Shown here one piece after another: positions 7,204-15,465 of a stretch of DNA of 38,084 bases. Source of the stretch: Candidatus Harrisonbacteria bacterium (GTDB taxonomy: Bacteria > Patescibacteriota > Minisyncoccia > UBA6257 > WO2-44-18); contig JACOXP010000009.1 of NCBI GenBank assembly GCA_016182295.1, forward strand, positions 1-38,084. Reading direction: 5' to 3'. Every line of letters starts with the position of its first letter. Within the stretch, counting starts at the first letter, position 1. Made by a program: the position numbers and the translations under genes. Under the pieces are notes generated by a model. The model had not been told where the DNA came from, did no database searches, and saw only the letters and a program-made list of their open reading frames with translations.

Positions 7204-8076
7204 ATGGAGAATACTCCAATTCAAGGACCGGTATTTTTGATAGAAGTGGACAAAATCTCCCCCAACCCGCAGCAGCCGCGGCGGGATTTTAATAAAGAAG
7301 AATTAAGTGAATTGGCGGCATCTATAAGAGAATTTGGCCTGCTCCAACCGATAGTCGTAACCAAACTCGAAAAAGAGAGCGAGACCGGGACGGAAATCGC
7401 TTATCAATTGGTGGCCGGGGAACGCCGTTGGAGAGCGGCTCAAATGCTGGGCCTAGAGAGAATTCCAGCCATTATCCGAAACGTCGATCTGGAACGAGAG
7501 AGATTGGAGTTAGCCGTTTTGGAAAATGTCCAACGGGCAAACCTTAATCCGATTGAATCCGCTCGCGCTTACGCCCGCTTGCAAGATGAATTTAAACTAA
7601 CTCAACGGGAGATTGCCGCCAGAATCGGAAAGAGCCGCGAAGTAATCGCCAATACAATGCGCCTGCTTGGGTTGCCCACCGAAGTTCAGGAAGCAATAAG
7701 CAGGGGTGAAATCAGTGAAAGCCAGGGACGGTTATTGTTGACGGTTGACGACCAAATTCAGCAAAAAATGCTTTTCAGCGATCTTTTAAGAAGCAATTTG
7801 AGCGTTCGCGAGTTGCGCAACCGCATTCAAGCCCTAAAAATTTCCAAAACAACGCAAGACATTGCCCCGCCGACAGCATCCGTCGTCGACGCGGAAACCT
7901 CGGCCCTGCAAAAAGAACTGGAATCGGCGCTCGGCGCCAAAGTCCGAGTGGAGAAATCCGGAGAAACCGGAAAATTGATAATTAGTTTTTATTCTCCGGA
8001 AGAACTTCGGGGAATAGTCGAAAGATTGGCTAGACGAGACGATAATTTGCCTCCTTCACCTCCTTTAGCTTTTTGA
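7204..8076 (+). CDS. parB: ParB/Spo0J-family chromosome partition protein
   Basis: This 290-residue protein has the complete ParB layout. The N-terminal CTP-binding domain (about 8-110) has PNPQQPRRDF, LLQPIVV and the signature GERRWRAAQMLG. A helix-turn-helix follows (about 125-190, LTQREIAARIGKSREVIANTMRLL), then a C-terminal dimerisation segment (about 240-280). It loads onto parS and spreads as a DNA clamp for chromosome segregation. Unusually, no parA is adjacent, and I noticed no parS-like 16-mer in the window. The stop lies inside the convergent rel gene, a 47-base overlap. Confidence 0.92.
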   Translation: MENTPIQGPVFLIEVDKISPNPQQPRRDFNKEELSELAASIREFGLLQPIVVTKLEKESETGTEIAYQLVAGERRWRAAQMLGLERIPAIIRNVDLERERLELAVLENVQRANLNPIESARAYARLQDEFKLTQREIAARIGKSREVIANTMRLLGLPTEVQEAISRGEISESQGRLLLTVDDQIQQKMLFSDLLRSNLSVRELRNRIQALKISKTTQDIAPPTASVVDAETSALQKELESALGAKVRVEKSGETGKLIISFYSPEELRGIVERLARRDDNLPPSPPLAF

Positions 8077-9703
8077 GTTTTTCCAAAAGTTTTTCCGTTT
8101 TCTCTTTAGGCGTCAAATTACAAGTGATTTTAATTATCGGCAAATTATTATTGACCGCCTGGATATTAAAATGAGAACGACGGATCATTTCGGAAATTTC
8201 ATTCAGCAATCCTGAACGATCTTGAACGACAAGTTTAATTTCAGTGGACTGCGGTTCTTTCTTGGCAAAGGTGGTCATCACGCGACGAAGCGCCGATTTA
8301 ATGTGATTTTTCGCGCTACCGGTACGGACGAAGTTCAGCCAGGATTCCGACGGATGTTTCGTTTTTTGAGTGATAATTTCTACGACATCTCCCGATTTCA
8401 ACGAATGACTGAGCGCGACGATTTTGCCGTTAACTTTAGCTCCCGAGCATTGATTGCCTATTTCGGTGTGAATTTGATAAGCGAAATCAACCGGTGTCGC
8501 GCCATCGGGCAAATCAATCACCTCCCCTTTCGGCGTAAGGGTTAAGATTCTGTCTTGGAAAAAATCTATCTTGAGCGAATTAAGAAAATCCTCCGGATTG
8601 GTAAAACTATTTTGCCATTGGCGAAGCTGTTGAATCCAGCCGAGTTCCTTTTTATCGGCAACGGCTGCCACCCGCTCCAAATATCCCTTGGTGTCTTTGG
8701 CTTGATGATAGGCGAAATGGGCGGCAATACCGTTTTCCGCTTCGTTGTGCATTACTTCCGTCTTGATCTGAATTTCGGTAATTTTGTTTTCCGGACCAAA
8801 AACGGTGGTGTGCAAACTGCGATAACCGTTGGCTTTCGGCAACGCGACATAATCTTTAAAGCGATGAGGCAACGGCGGCCACATTTTGTGAATAATTCCA
8901 AGCGCGGCGTAGCAATCTTCAACGCTGGGCACGATTATCCTTAACGCCACCAGATCATAAATGCTCTCGATATTCATATCGTAACGAAGCAGTTTTTTAT
9001 ACAAACTGGTGTAGCGCTTTGCCCGAGATTCGATTCTAGAAACGGTAATATCGTTTTTCTTGAATTCCGATTCAATCATCGGTTTAAGACGCTGGGCGTA
9101 TTTTTCACGCTCTTCAAATCTGACTTTAATATTTTCGATAAGCCATTTGTGCTCTTGCGGATAAAGATACGGAAAGGCAAGATCTTCCAACTCGCCGCTT
9201 AATTTCTGCATTCCCAACCGATAAGCGAGCGGCGCGTAAATTTCCATCGTTTCCAGCGCGATCCGTTTTTGTTTTTGGGAAGGCACGGCGTAAAGCGTCT
9301 TCATGTTGTGAAGACGATCGGCCAGTTTCACCAAAATCACGCGGACGTCCTGACTCAAATACAAAATAAATTTGCGAAGGTTTTCTACTTTTGCTTCGAT
9401 TCCTCGATAACGAACTTTGCTGATTTTGGTAACTCCATCGACAAGAAAGGTAACGTCTTCGCCGAATTGATTTTTTATTTCTTCCAAAGTATGGGGGGTG
9501 TCCTCGACAACATCATGAAGGAGGGCCGCGGCGATTGTCGCTTCATCCAGTCCCCACTCCGCCACTGATTCCGCGGCGGCGGCGCAATGGACGAAATAGG
9601 GATCTCCATTTTTCCTTTTCTGACCGACATGCGCCTGTTTGGAAAAATCATAGGCGCGTTGCACTAAATTGTTTTGTTTATAAATTTCTTGAAGTCTTGC
9701 CAT
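8030..9703 (-). CDS. rel: Compact bifunctional (p)ppGpp synthetase/hydrolase (Rel/SpoT family)
   Basis: From ATG 9703 the protein has 557 residues. In order: an HD hydrolase domain with ALLHDVVEDTP (His63-Asp64) and RLHNMKTL; a synthetase domain with HRFKDYVALPKANGYRSLHT, whose RFKD motif is the form found in bifunctional Rel enzymes; a TGS domain (ILTLTPKGEVIDLPDGATPVDFAY); and a C-terminal ACT-like domain (about 490-557). The helical and zinc-finger regions usually found between TGS and ACT are missing, which explains why it is shorter than the usual ~730 residues. That region contacts the ribosome, so sensing may differ. The frame runs open to 9913, but SD-like AGGA and the MARLQEIY start favour 9703. 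Confidence 0.9.
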   Translation of the reverse strand: MARLQEIYKQNNLVQRAYDFSKQAHVGQKRKNGDPYFVHCAAAAESVAEWGLDEATIAAALLHDVVEDTPHTLEEIKNQFGEDVTFLVDGVTKISKVRYRGIEAKVENLRKFILYLSQDVRVILVKLADRLHNMKTLYAVPSQKQKRIALETMEIYAPLAYRLGMQKLSGELEDLAFPYLYPQEHKWLIENIKVRFEEREKYAQRLKPMIESEFKKNDITVSRIESRAKRYTSLYKKLLRYDMNIESIYDLVALRIIVPSVEDCYAALGIIHKMWPPLPHRFKDYVALPKANGYRSLHTTVFGPENKITEIQIKTEVMHNEAENGIAAHFAYHQAKDTKGYLERVAAVADKKELGWIQQLRQWQNSFTNPEDFLNSLKIDFFQDRILTLTPKGEVIDLPDGATPVDFAYQIHTEIGNQCSGAKVNGKIVALSHSLKSGDVVEIITQKTKHPSESWLNFVRTGSAKNHIKSALRRVMTTFAKKEPQSTEIKLVVQDRSGLLNEISEMIRRSHFNIQAVNNNLPIIKITCNLTPKEKTEKLLEKLKKLKEVKEANYRLV

Positions 9704-9725
9704 TTTCCTACTCTCAACGTATATT
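9697..9725 (+). promoter_or_regulatory. Promoter of the Nudix-like gene
   Basis: TTGCCA (9697-9702), 17-base spacer, TATATT (9720-9725). The -35 covers the rel start codon, and the divergent rel promoter (TAATAT, 9726-9721 on the minus strand) shares the same -10 bases, so the two promoters should exclude one another. Confidence 0.6.
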
Positions 9726-9766
9726 AGACGTGGGTTCTTTTCAACTTTTTTAAACGGAGGCGACCA

Positions 9767-10237
9767 ATGGGTCAGAAACGATCGGTCGGTTTGGTAGTTG
9801 TAACTGATATCCCCAATATGGGGCGCGTGGCGGTACTTAATCGTCGCGGTGATTTTAACTACGAGACTATGAAGCCTGAATCTTATCCCGGCGGCTGTCA
9901 GGTCACAGTTCATGGAAAAGCTGAAGAGAATGAAGAGATTACCGAAGCGCTGAAGCGAGAGGAATTGGAGGAATTGGGCGAGCTTGGTTACGCCTTCGAT
10001 TCCAATAAGTTTATTGAACTTTCAAGACTGGAAAGTGAGGACAAGCTTATTGTCACGTACGGAATTTATGTCCCGCCGGAATCTTTTCCCCTCGTTTTTC
10101 TCTCCGCGAATCAGGTTGAGGGTATTCAAGATCTTAGAACCTTCGATAAGAAAGAGGGCGTGACTGATCGGCGAGTTGTTGCCATGTTTCTTGATGAGAA
10201 AGAGGCCATTCGTCTAGCCTTTGAAAAACTGCGATAA
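9767..10237 (+). CDS. Nudix-like hydrolase
   Basis: This 156-residue protein contains a near-canonical Nudix box: GKAEENEEITEALKREELEELG follows the G-x5-E-x7-RE..EE.G spacing, with Glu where one hydrophobic residue is usual. Nudix enzymes cleave nucleoside diphosphates linked to another group; the substrate cannot be read here. SYPGGCQVTVHGK just before the box matches the usual GG..E lead-in. A strong Shine-Dalgarno GGAGG (9756-9760) precedes the ATG, and a clear terminator follows, so the gene is a stand-alone unit. It lies divergent to rel and next to an HD hydrolase of (p)ppGpp type, which would suit a nucleotide-housekeeping role. Confidence 0.65.
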   Translation: MGQKRSVGLVVVTDIPNMGRVAVLNRRGDFNYETMKPESYPGGCQVTVHGKAEENEEITEALKREELEELGELGYAFDSNKFIELSRLESEDKLIVTYGIYVPPESFPLVFLSANQVEGIQDLRTFDKKEGVTDRRVVAMFLDEKEAIRLAFEKLR

Positions 10238-10250
10238 CGTTGATGATCTT

Positions 10251-10280
10251 ATTCCAACTCTAATGGGTTGGAATTTTTTT
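10251..10280 (+). terminator. Intrinsic terminator of the Nudix-like gene
   Basis: ATTCCAAC (10251-10258) pairs perfectly with GTTGGAAT (10267-10274), followed by TTTTTT. Confidence 0.85.
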
Positions 10281-10308
10281 AATTTTCGGCTATGTTGTGA
10301 TTATTGAA

Positions 10309-10878
10309 ATGAACTTGACCACTAAAATTGAAAAAGCGATTAAGAAAGCGGCTGCGTTGCATACCGGACAGACACGACGATTTGATAATTTAACTCCCTA
10401 CATAACCCATCCCTTTTCCGTCGCGATTATCCTTTCAAAATACACCAACGATGAAAATATCGTCATCGCTGGCTTACTCCACGATACTTTGGAAGACACC
10501 AATTATAAACCGGAGGAAATGGCCGCGGATTTTGGCGCGGAGGTAAAAGATATCGTGCTTGGAGTCTCGGAGCCGCCGACAAAAGAAAAAGATAGCCGTA
10601 ACTGGGCAGAAAGAAAGGAAGCCTACCTAGATCAGTTAAGCAAAGCTCCGGAAGGAAGTTTGATGGTTTCAGCGGCGGATAAAATTCATAACCTCTCATC
10701 GTTGATTGAAGAATATGAAACTTATGGGCCAAAACTTTTAGAGAAATTTCATTCCTCTCCGGCTCAAAGACTGGGATTTGATAAAAAAGTTCTAAAAATT
10801 ATCCGGGAAAGATTAAACAATAAGATTGCGGAGGAATTGGCAACGGTTATTCAGAGGGCTGAGAATCTTTTTCTTTAG
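10309..10878 (+). CDS. Small HD-domain hydrolase (SpoT/MESH1-like)
   Basis: From ATG 10309 the protein has about 189 residues (GTG 10297 adds four). It resembles the hydrolase half of SpoT: AAALHTGQTRR, YITHPFSVAIILS, GLLHDTLEDTNY with the HD..ED metal and catalytic residues, and SAADKIHNLSSL. That pattern is typical of stand-alone small alarmone hydrolases (MESH1 type) that remove the 3'-pyrophosphate of (p)ppGpp. No synthetase, TGS or ACT domain follows, only a helical tail. With the Rel protein nearby it would be a second alarmone-degrading activity. Some HD proteins of this shape hydrolyse other nucleotides. Its end overlaps the convergent topA by 32 bases. Confidence 0.75.
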   Translation: MNLTTKIEKAIKKAAALHTGQTRRFDNLTPYITHPFSVAIILSKYTNDENIVIAGLLHDTLEDTNYKPEEMAADFGAEVKDIVLGVSEPPTKEKDSRNWAERKEAYLDQLSKAPEGSLMVSAADKIHNLSSLIEEYETYGPKLLEKFHSSPAQRLGFDKKVLKIIRERLNNKIAEELATVIQRAENLFL

Positions 10879-12844
10879 ACGCTTCGGGCGCTGGATTGCG
10901 CGGGTCAGTCCACGACGCGTAATCGCATTTCGGATAACGGCCGCAGCCCCAGAAAATTTTTCCTTTGGCGCGGCCACGGGTAACGCGCCGCTCGACAATT
11001 TCCCCTTCTCCGCATTTTTCGCATTTTAGACCGATTGATTTAGGCGGTTCTTTGGGAAGTTGTTTGGTGGTTTTACATTCCGGAAAACCGGAGCAAGCCA
11101 TAAATTTTCCAAAGCGGCCATATTTGATCACCATCGGTTTGCCGCATTTTTCGCACTTTTCGTCGGTTGTTTCCTCCGGCAAAAGTTCTTTTTTGGAAAC
11201 TTCTCCGTATTTTTCTTCGAGATTCTTGGAAAATGGGACATAAAAATCGCCGATAACTTTTTGCCATTTTTCTTTTCCGGCGGCGACTTCATCCAGCTCT
11301 TCTTCCATTTTGGCGGTAAATTCTACGTCAACGATGGTCGGAAAGTGTTCCGTTAAAACTTTATTAACCAATTCCCCCATTGGTGTTGGCACAAATTTTC
11401 CGCCTTCTTTAATAACATAATTTCTGCTCTGTATAACCGAAATAATAGGAGCGTAGGTGGACGGGCGGCCGATACCGTATTCTTCCAAAATTTTAATCAA
11501 GCTCGCTTCGGAAAAGCGGGGCGGCGGTTCGGTAAAGTGCTGATCCGGCCGAATTACTTCCACTTCGGGAACATCTCCTTTTTCAACCGAAGGTAATTCC
11601 TTTGTGGAAAATTTTTGCGGCCAAATTTTAAGATAGCCGTCGAAAACTATTTCCTGGCCGCTTGCTCGCAAACCATATTTTCCCGCTTCAACTTCCAAAG
11701 CTGTCGTGGATATTTTTGCCGGCGGCATTTGAGAAGCAACGAATCTCTGCCAAATCAATTTATAAAGTTTCCGTTCCGCCTCTTCTTCAACTTTGATTCC
11801 TTCGGGAGCGGTGAAAACATTGGTGGGGCGAATGGCTTCGTGCGCTTCCTGAGCCAGCTTGGATTTTCCTTTAAAAACACGCGGAGCGGAAAGAGCGTAA
11901 TCGCTTCCCAATTCTTTAGTCAGCCAATCTTGCGCGGCGGCTACCGATTCTTTGGAAAGATTGACGGAATCGGTACGCATATAAGTGATGTGTCCGTTTT
12001 CATAAAGCCGCTGGGATAAAAACATTGTCTTTTTAGCGGAAAACCCCAAGCGCTTAGCCGCTTCCTGTTGAAGCGTGCTGGTTATAAACGGGGCAAGAGG
12101 ATTTCTTTGGACAATCTTTTTCTCAATCGAAGCGATTTGGAATTTTTCTTTTTCGAGCTCTTTGGTTATTTTTTTGGCGTCGTCTTCGGTCTTGATTTCA
12201 AATTTATCCAAAGTTTTCCCGTCAATACTGACAAGATTGGCCTCAAACGACATGCCGGACTTATTCAAAACGGCGGTGATGGTCCAGTATTCTTCGGGTT
12301 TGAAATTTCGGATTTCCTGCTCGCGCTCGACAATCAGTCGCAAAGCCACCGACTGCACGCGGCCGGCTGAAAGACCGCGGACAATTTTTTTCCACAAAAA
12401 CGGCGAAAGCTTATAGCCGACCAGCCGATCTAAAATGCGGCGGGCCTGCTGAGCGTCAACTAAATGCTCGTCAATCGTCCGAGGGTTTTTAAGGGCGTTT
12501 TCGATAGCCGATTGGGTAATCTCGTGAAAAACGATCCGTTTCGCCTTATCCAATCCTAAAAGCTCTTTTAAATGCCAAGCGATCGCTTCTCCTTCGCGGT
12601 CTTCATCTGTCGCCAGAATTACTGAATCGCTTTTTTGCGCGTCCGCTTTCAATTGCTTAACAACTTTTTTTGATTTGACCGGCACTATGTATTTGGGCTC
12701 GAAATTTTTTTCTACTTCTATGCCCAAAGTGCTTTTTGGCAAATCTCGAATATGCCCGTAAGAGGATTCGATTTTATATCCCTTGCCAAGAAATTTTGAA
12801 ATTGTTTTCGCCTTAGTCGGCGATTCCACGATAACTAACTGCAT
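10847..12844 (-). CDS. topA: DNA topoisomerase I
   Basis: This 665-residue type IA topoisomerase starts with the TOPRIM fold (LVIVESPTKAKTISKFLG, then ATDEDREGEAIAWHL carrying the DxDxE metal site). The active-site Tyr is in GHITYMRTDSVNLS (about residue 288), and RPSTYAPIISVIQSR follows. Two C-terminal four-Cys zinc ribbons are visible (CEKCGKPM...CSGFPEC and CEKCGEGE...CGRYPKC). It relaxes negative supercoils by single-strand passage. It lies 4 bases downstream of dprA, probably in one transcript. The C-terminus ends in a charged SKEKDSQPSE tail. Confidence 0.96.
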   Translation of the reverse strand: MQLVIVESPTKAKTISKFLGKGYKIESSYGHIRDLPKSTLGIEVEKNFEPKYIVPVKSKKVVKQLKADAQKSDSVILATDEDREGEAIAWHLKELLGLDKAKRIVFHEITQSAIENALKNPRTIDEHLVDAQQARRILDRLVGYKLSPFLWKKIVRGLSAGRVQSVALRLIVEREQEIRNFKPEEYWTITAVLNKSGMSFEANLVSIDGKTLDKFEIKTEDDAKKITKELEKEKFQIASIEKKIVQRNPLAPFITSTLQQEAAKRLGFSAKKTMFLSQRLYENGHITYMRTDSVNLSKESVAAAQDWLTKELGSDYALSAPRVFKGKSKLAQEAHEAIRPTNVFTAPEGIKVEEEAERKLYKLIWQRFVASQMPPAKISTTALEVEAGKYGLRASGQEIVFDGYLKIWPQKFSTKELPSVEKGDVPEVEVIRPDQHFTEPPPRFSEASLIKILEEYGIGRPSTYAPIISVIQSRNYVIKEGGKFVPTPMGELVNKVLTEHFPTIVDVEFTAKMEEELDEVAAGKEKWQKVIGDFYVPFSKNLEEKYGEVSKKELLPEETTDEKCEKCGKPMVIKYGRFGKFMACSGFPECKTTKQLPKEPPKSIGLKCEKCGEGEIVERRVTRGRAKGKIFWGCGRYPKCDYASWTDPRNPAPEASKEKDSQPSE

Positions 12845-12848
12845 TATA

Positions 12849-13877
12849 TTAAATAAAATATTTTCCGCCTTCTTCTTTTATTAAACCCTGAATCGCAAGA
12901 AAAGTCAGGCTGCGATTAATAACAGAAACTTCTATTTTGCTTAATTCGCAAATCTTGTCAATATCCACCGGCTCGCCGACCTCTTTGATCACGGCTAAAA
13001 TTTCATTTTGCTTGCCGTCGTTGGCAGATGAAAATTTGGACTGGCTGGCGACATTTTTAATCGGCAAATTAAGATCATCGAAAACGTTTTCTGGATCGGA
13101 AACCAAACGCGCGCCGGCGCGCAGAAGCTCATGCGAACCTCTATAATTTTCGTGGCTTATCGGGCCCGGCAACACGAACACTTCCCGATTTTGCTCCACG
13201 GCAAAGTTGGCAGTAGCCAGCGAACCGGAACCGATCGGCGCCTCGACAACCAAAGTGCCCAAAGAAAGACCGCTGATAATCCGATTTCTCTCTAAAAAAC
13301 GGTGCGGCCAGGATTCAGAACCGATCGGATACTCGCTGACCAACGCTCCGTCGTTATCTAAAATTTTTTCGGCAAGTTTCGCGTTTTGCCGAGGATAAAC
13401 CCAATCCAATCCGTTAGCTAACACCGCTATCGTCTTTCCGCCAACTTCCAGCGCTCCCTCATGGGCCGTTGTATCAACTCCAAGAGCAAGACCGCTTATG
13501 ACCGCCACCCCTTGATTGGCGAAAAATTTAGAAAAGCTTTTCGCGACTTCTCTGCCGGCTAGAGTAGCTTTCCTGGTGCCGACAACGGCAATTCTGGGAT
13601 TGTCGTCAAAAAGATTTCCTTTAAAATAAAGCGCTATCGGGCCTCCGGCTATTTCTTTTAAAAGTTTTGGGAAACGTTCTTCTTTGGCAAAAATAACTTC
13701 AACGCCGTTTTTCTCTAATTTTTCCCATTCTTTTTCAGCGTTGACCGAACTATAATCTTTGCTAAGCTCCCGCCAAGCCGCCCGCCAGGATGAAAAACGA
13801 TTGGCAATTTTCCGCATTTTCAGCGGATCACCATATTGCGCCACATTTAAAGCATTATAGGCAATGGCTTCGTCCAT
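12849..13877 (-). CDS. dprA: DNA-processing protein DprA/Smf
   Basis: From ATG 13877 the protein has 342 residues. The Rossmann-like DprA core is clear: YFKGNLF, IAVVGTRKAT, FANQGVAVISGLALGVDTTAHEGAL, TIAVLANGLDWVYPRQN, SEYPIGSESWPHRFLERNRIISGLS and PGPISHENYRGSHELLRAGA. A C-terminal winged helix (about 285-342) follows. DprA loads RecA on incoming single-stranded DNA during natural transformation. The open frame extends to 13994, but that part opposes the PilO-like gene, and TATTGT (13890-13885, minus strand) ends 7 bases before ATG 13877. A PilO-like gene is divergent from it, which hints at a DNA-uptake neighbourhood. Confidence 0.93.
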   Translation of the reverse strand: MDEAIAYNALNVAQYGDPLKMRKIANRFSSWRAAWRELSKDYSSVNAEKEWEKLEKNGVEVIFAKEERFPKLLKEIAGGPIALYFKGNLFDDNPRIAVVGTRKATLAGREVAKSFSKFFANQGVAVISGLALGVDTTAHEGALEVGGKTIAVLANGLDWVYPRQNAKLAEKILDNDGALVSEYPIGSESWPHRFLERNRIISGLSLGTLVVEAPIGSGSLATANFAVEQNREVFVLPGPISHENYRGSHELLRAGARLVSDPENVFDDLNLPIKNVASQSKFSSANDGKQNEILAVIKEVGEPVDIDKICELSKIEVSVINRSLTFLAIQGLIKEEGGKYFI

Positions 13878-13884
13878 ATATGTT

Positions 13885-13890
13885 ACAATA
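13885..13890 (-). promoter_or_regulatory. dprA promoter (divergent with the PilO-like gene)
   Basis: Minus strand TATTGT ends 7 bases before ATG 13877, with TTTAAA 17 bases upstream. The plus strand of the same 21-base gap has TACAAT (13884-13889) for the gene starting at 13899. Both transcripts would have virtually no leader. Confidence 0.5.
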
Positions 13891-13898
13891 GTATAGTA

Positions 13899-14423
13899 AT
13901 GACTACTTTTAAAAAGCAACTTTTGATACAATTGGTGATCGGCGTCGCCGTATTGCTGGTTGCGGTCATCGCGACTGAAATCGCCGCTTCCCAACTTGAA
14001 AAAAACTCAGAAAAAATAAGGGATCAGAAGCGGGAGCTTTCTCTGCGCACTTCGGCAACCGCCAATTTCGCCGAATTGAAAAGCAACTTTGATCTCGCTC
14101 AACCGGCGATCGCGATACTAGATCAATTCTTGCCGCCCAAAGACGATCTTATAAACTTCGGCAGAGATATGGTAAATCTTGGCAAACAGCATGGATTAAG
14201 CATCGGGTTCAATTTCGGCAACGAAACCTCAAGCAGCGCGAGCGGGGCGGGATCAATTATTTTTTCAATAAGCGGTTCGGGTAGTTTCAACGGATTTCAG
14301 CAATTTTTAAACGATATTGAAAAAAGCTCTTTGTTTATAAAAGTAACTTCTTTTGACGTAACTAGAAGCGCCCCAAATGATGAATATAATATTCTGATGA
14401 ACGGAGTGGTATTCTTTAAATAA
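13899..14423 (+). CDS. PilO-like type IV pilus assembly protein
   Basis: This 174-residue protein has an N-terminal membrane helix (about 8-30), a charged coiled-coil stretch (about 33-75) and a C-terminal alpha/beta domain (about 85-174) with LPPKDDLINFGRDMVNLGKQHGLSI and GFQQFLNDIEKSSLFIKVTSFDV. This order and the GSFNGFQQFL..IE pattern match PilO of the inner-membrane pilus alignment complex. No PilM, PilN or PilT lies in the window. The next gene encodes another small membrane protein 2 bases later, probably the same transcript. Assignment is by architecture. Confidence 0.65.
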   Translation: MTTFKKQLLIQLVIGVAVLLVAVIATEIAASQLEKNSEKIRDQKRELSLRTSATANFAELKSNFDLAQPAIAILDQFLPPKDDLINFGRDMVNLGKQHGLSIGFNFGNETSSSASGAGSIIFSISGSGSFNGFQQFLNDIEKSSLFIKVTSFDVTRSAPNDEYNILMNGVVFFK

Positions 14424-14425
14424 TT

Positions 14426-14617
14426 ATGAAAAAGATCTCTGCAATTTTTTACACGATTGGCGGCACGCTCGCGGTTCTGCTGACTGTATACATCGGTATT
14501 TTAATTGGGACATTGGTAAAAGGGATGTCGGTTATCACGCAAGCCGACTTGATAAAGCCGATTGAAGTTGCTAGTTTTAATTTAGAAAAATTCGAAAGTT
14601 TGAATATTGGCGAATAG
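14426..14617 (+). CDS. Small single-pass membrane protein
   Basis: A 63-residue protein with one hydrophobic segment (about 7-30) and a short polar C-terminal tail. It starts 2 bases after the PilO-like gene and is probably co-transcribed, so it may belong to the same envelope complex. The last base of its TAG stop is the first base of tRNA-Ile. I do not recognise a family. Confidence 0.6.
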   Translation: MKKISAIFYTIGGTLAVLLTVYIGILIGTLVKGMSVITQADLIKPIEVASFNLEKFESLNIGE

Positions 14618-14688
14618 CGCGTGTAGCTCAGTGGTAGAGCACAGTCCTGATAAGACTGGGGTCGAAGGTTCGATTCCTTCCACGCGCA
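14617..14688 (+). tRNA. tRNA-Ile (anticodon GAT)
   Basis: Acceptor GCGCGTG/CACGCGC, D-arm AGCTCAGTGGTAGAGC, anticodon loop CTGATAA giving GAT, T-arm GGTTCGATTCC, discriminator A. CC but not the full CCA follows. Confidence 0.95.
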
Positions 14689-14694
14689 CCGAGC

Positions 14695-14769
14695 GCGCCC
14701 TTAGCTCAGTGGTAGAGCGTTCCCTTGACATGGGAAAGGCCAGAAGTTCGATCCTTCTAGGGCGCACCA
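14695..14769 (+). tRNA. tRNA-Val (anticodon GAC)
   Basis: Acceptor GCGCCCT/AGGGCGC, anticodon loop TTGACAT giving GAC, T-arm AAGTTCGATCCTT, discriminator A and encoded CCA (14767-14769). The next gene's ATG begins at the following base. Confidence 0.95.
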
Positions 14770-15465
14770 ATGCAACCAGAAATTTTATATCAAGACGCCG
14801 ACGTTGTGGTAATCAACAAACCGGCCGGACTTTTGGTGCATCCGGTAAAAATTTCGACGGAACCGACTTTAACCGCTTGGCTATTGGAAAAATTTCCGGA
14901 AATCCGCAATGTTGGTGACGATCCCGAAAATAGACCCGGAATAGTCCATCGTTTGGATAAAGCAACCTCCGGAGTAATGGTAATCCCCCGCACTCAAAAA
15001 GCGTTCGAGTTTATAAAAAATCAATTTCAAAAAAGGACGGTTAAAAAAACCTATATCGCTTTGGTTTGGGGCAAAGTCGCGCAAACATCAGGATTAATAG
15101 ACAAACCGCTGGCGATTAAAACCGGCTCCACTAAAAGGACTACTCGTATAATAGGCGGAAAAATGGTCAAAGAAGCGAAAACCGCTTATCGGGTCAAAAA
15201 ACTCATCGGCAATTTCACTTTATTAGAAGTAGAGCCGCTGACCGGCCGAACCCATCAAATTCGCGCCCATCTTGCTTCCATTGGCCATCCGGTAGTCGGC
15301 GATAAGATTTACGGAAAGAAATTGCCGCCGGAAGGATTGTCGAGAATGTTTCTGCACGCGGAATCGCTGGAATTCACCCTGCCGAGCGGCGGGAGATTTA
15401 AAGCGACGGCTGATCTGCCAACAGAGTTAAATTCAGCGTTAAGCGCGCTGGCAAAGTTTCTGTAG
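14770..15465 (+). CDS. RluA/RluD-family pseudouridine synthase
   Basis: This 231-residue enzyme has the RluA-family signatures: ADVVVINKPAGLLVHP, the catalytic-Asp motif GIVHRLDKATSGVMVI, KTYIALVWG, and the C-terminal LLEVEPLTGRTHQIRAHLASIGHPVVGDKIYG. It isomerises specific uridines in rRNA or tRNA. The N-terminal S4 RNA-binding domain of RluC/RluD is absent, so the protein is close to the minimal catalytic unit. The ATG follows directly on the CCA end of tRNA-Val, so the message probably emerges by tRNA 3'-end processing with no leader. Its 3' end overlaps the convergent DUF4012 gene by 68 bases. Confidence 0.9.
   Translation: MQPEILYQDADVVVINKPAGLLVHPVKISTEPTLTAWLLEKFPEIRNVGDDPENRPGIVHRLDKATSGVMVIPRTQKAFEFIKNQFQKRTVKKTYIALVWGKVAQTSGLIDKPLAIKTGSTKRTTRIIGGKMVKEAKTAYRVKKLIGNFTLLEVEPLTGRTHQIRAHLASIGHPVVGDKIYGKKLPPEGLSRMFLHAESLEFTLPSGGRFKATADLPTELNSALSALAKFL

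Noticed and set aside
9704-9913. 70-residue N-terminal extension of Rel
   Set aside because: It overlaps the divergent Nudix-like gene and its promoter and adds nothing resembling a Rel domain.
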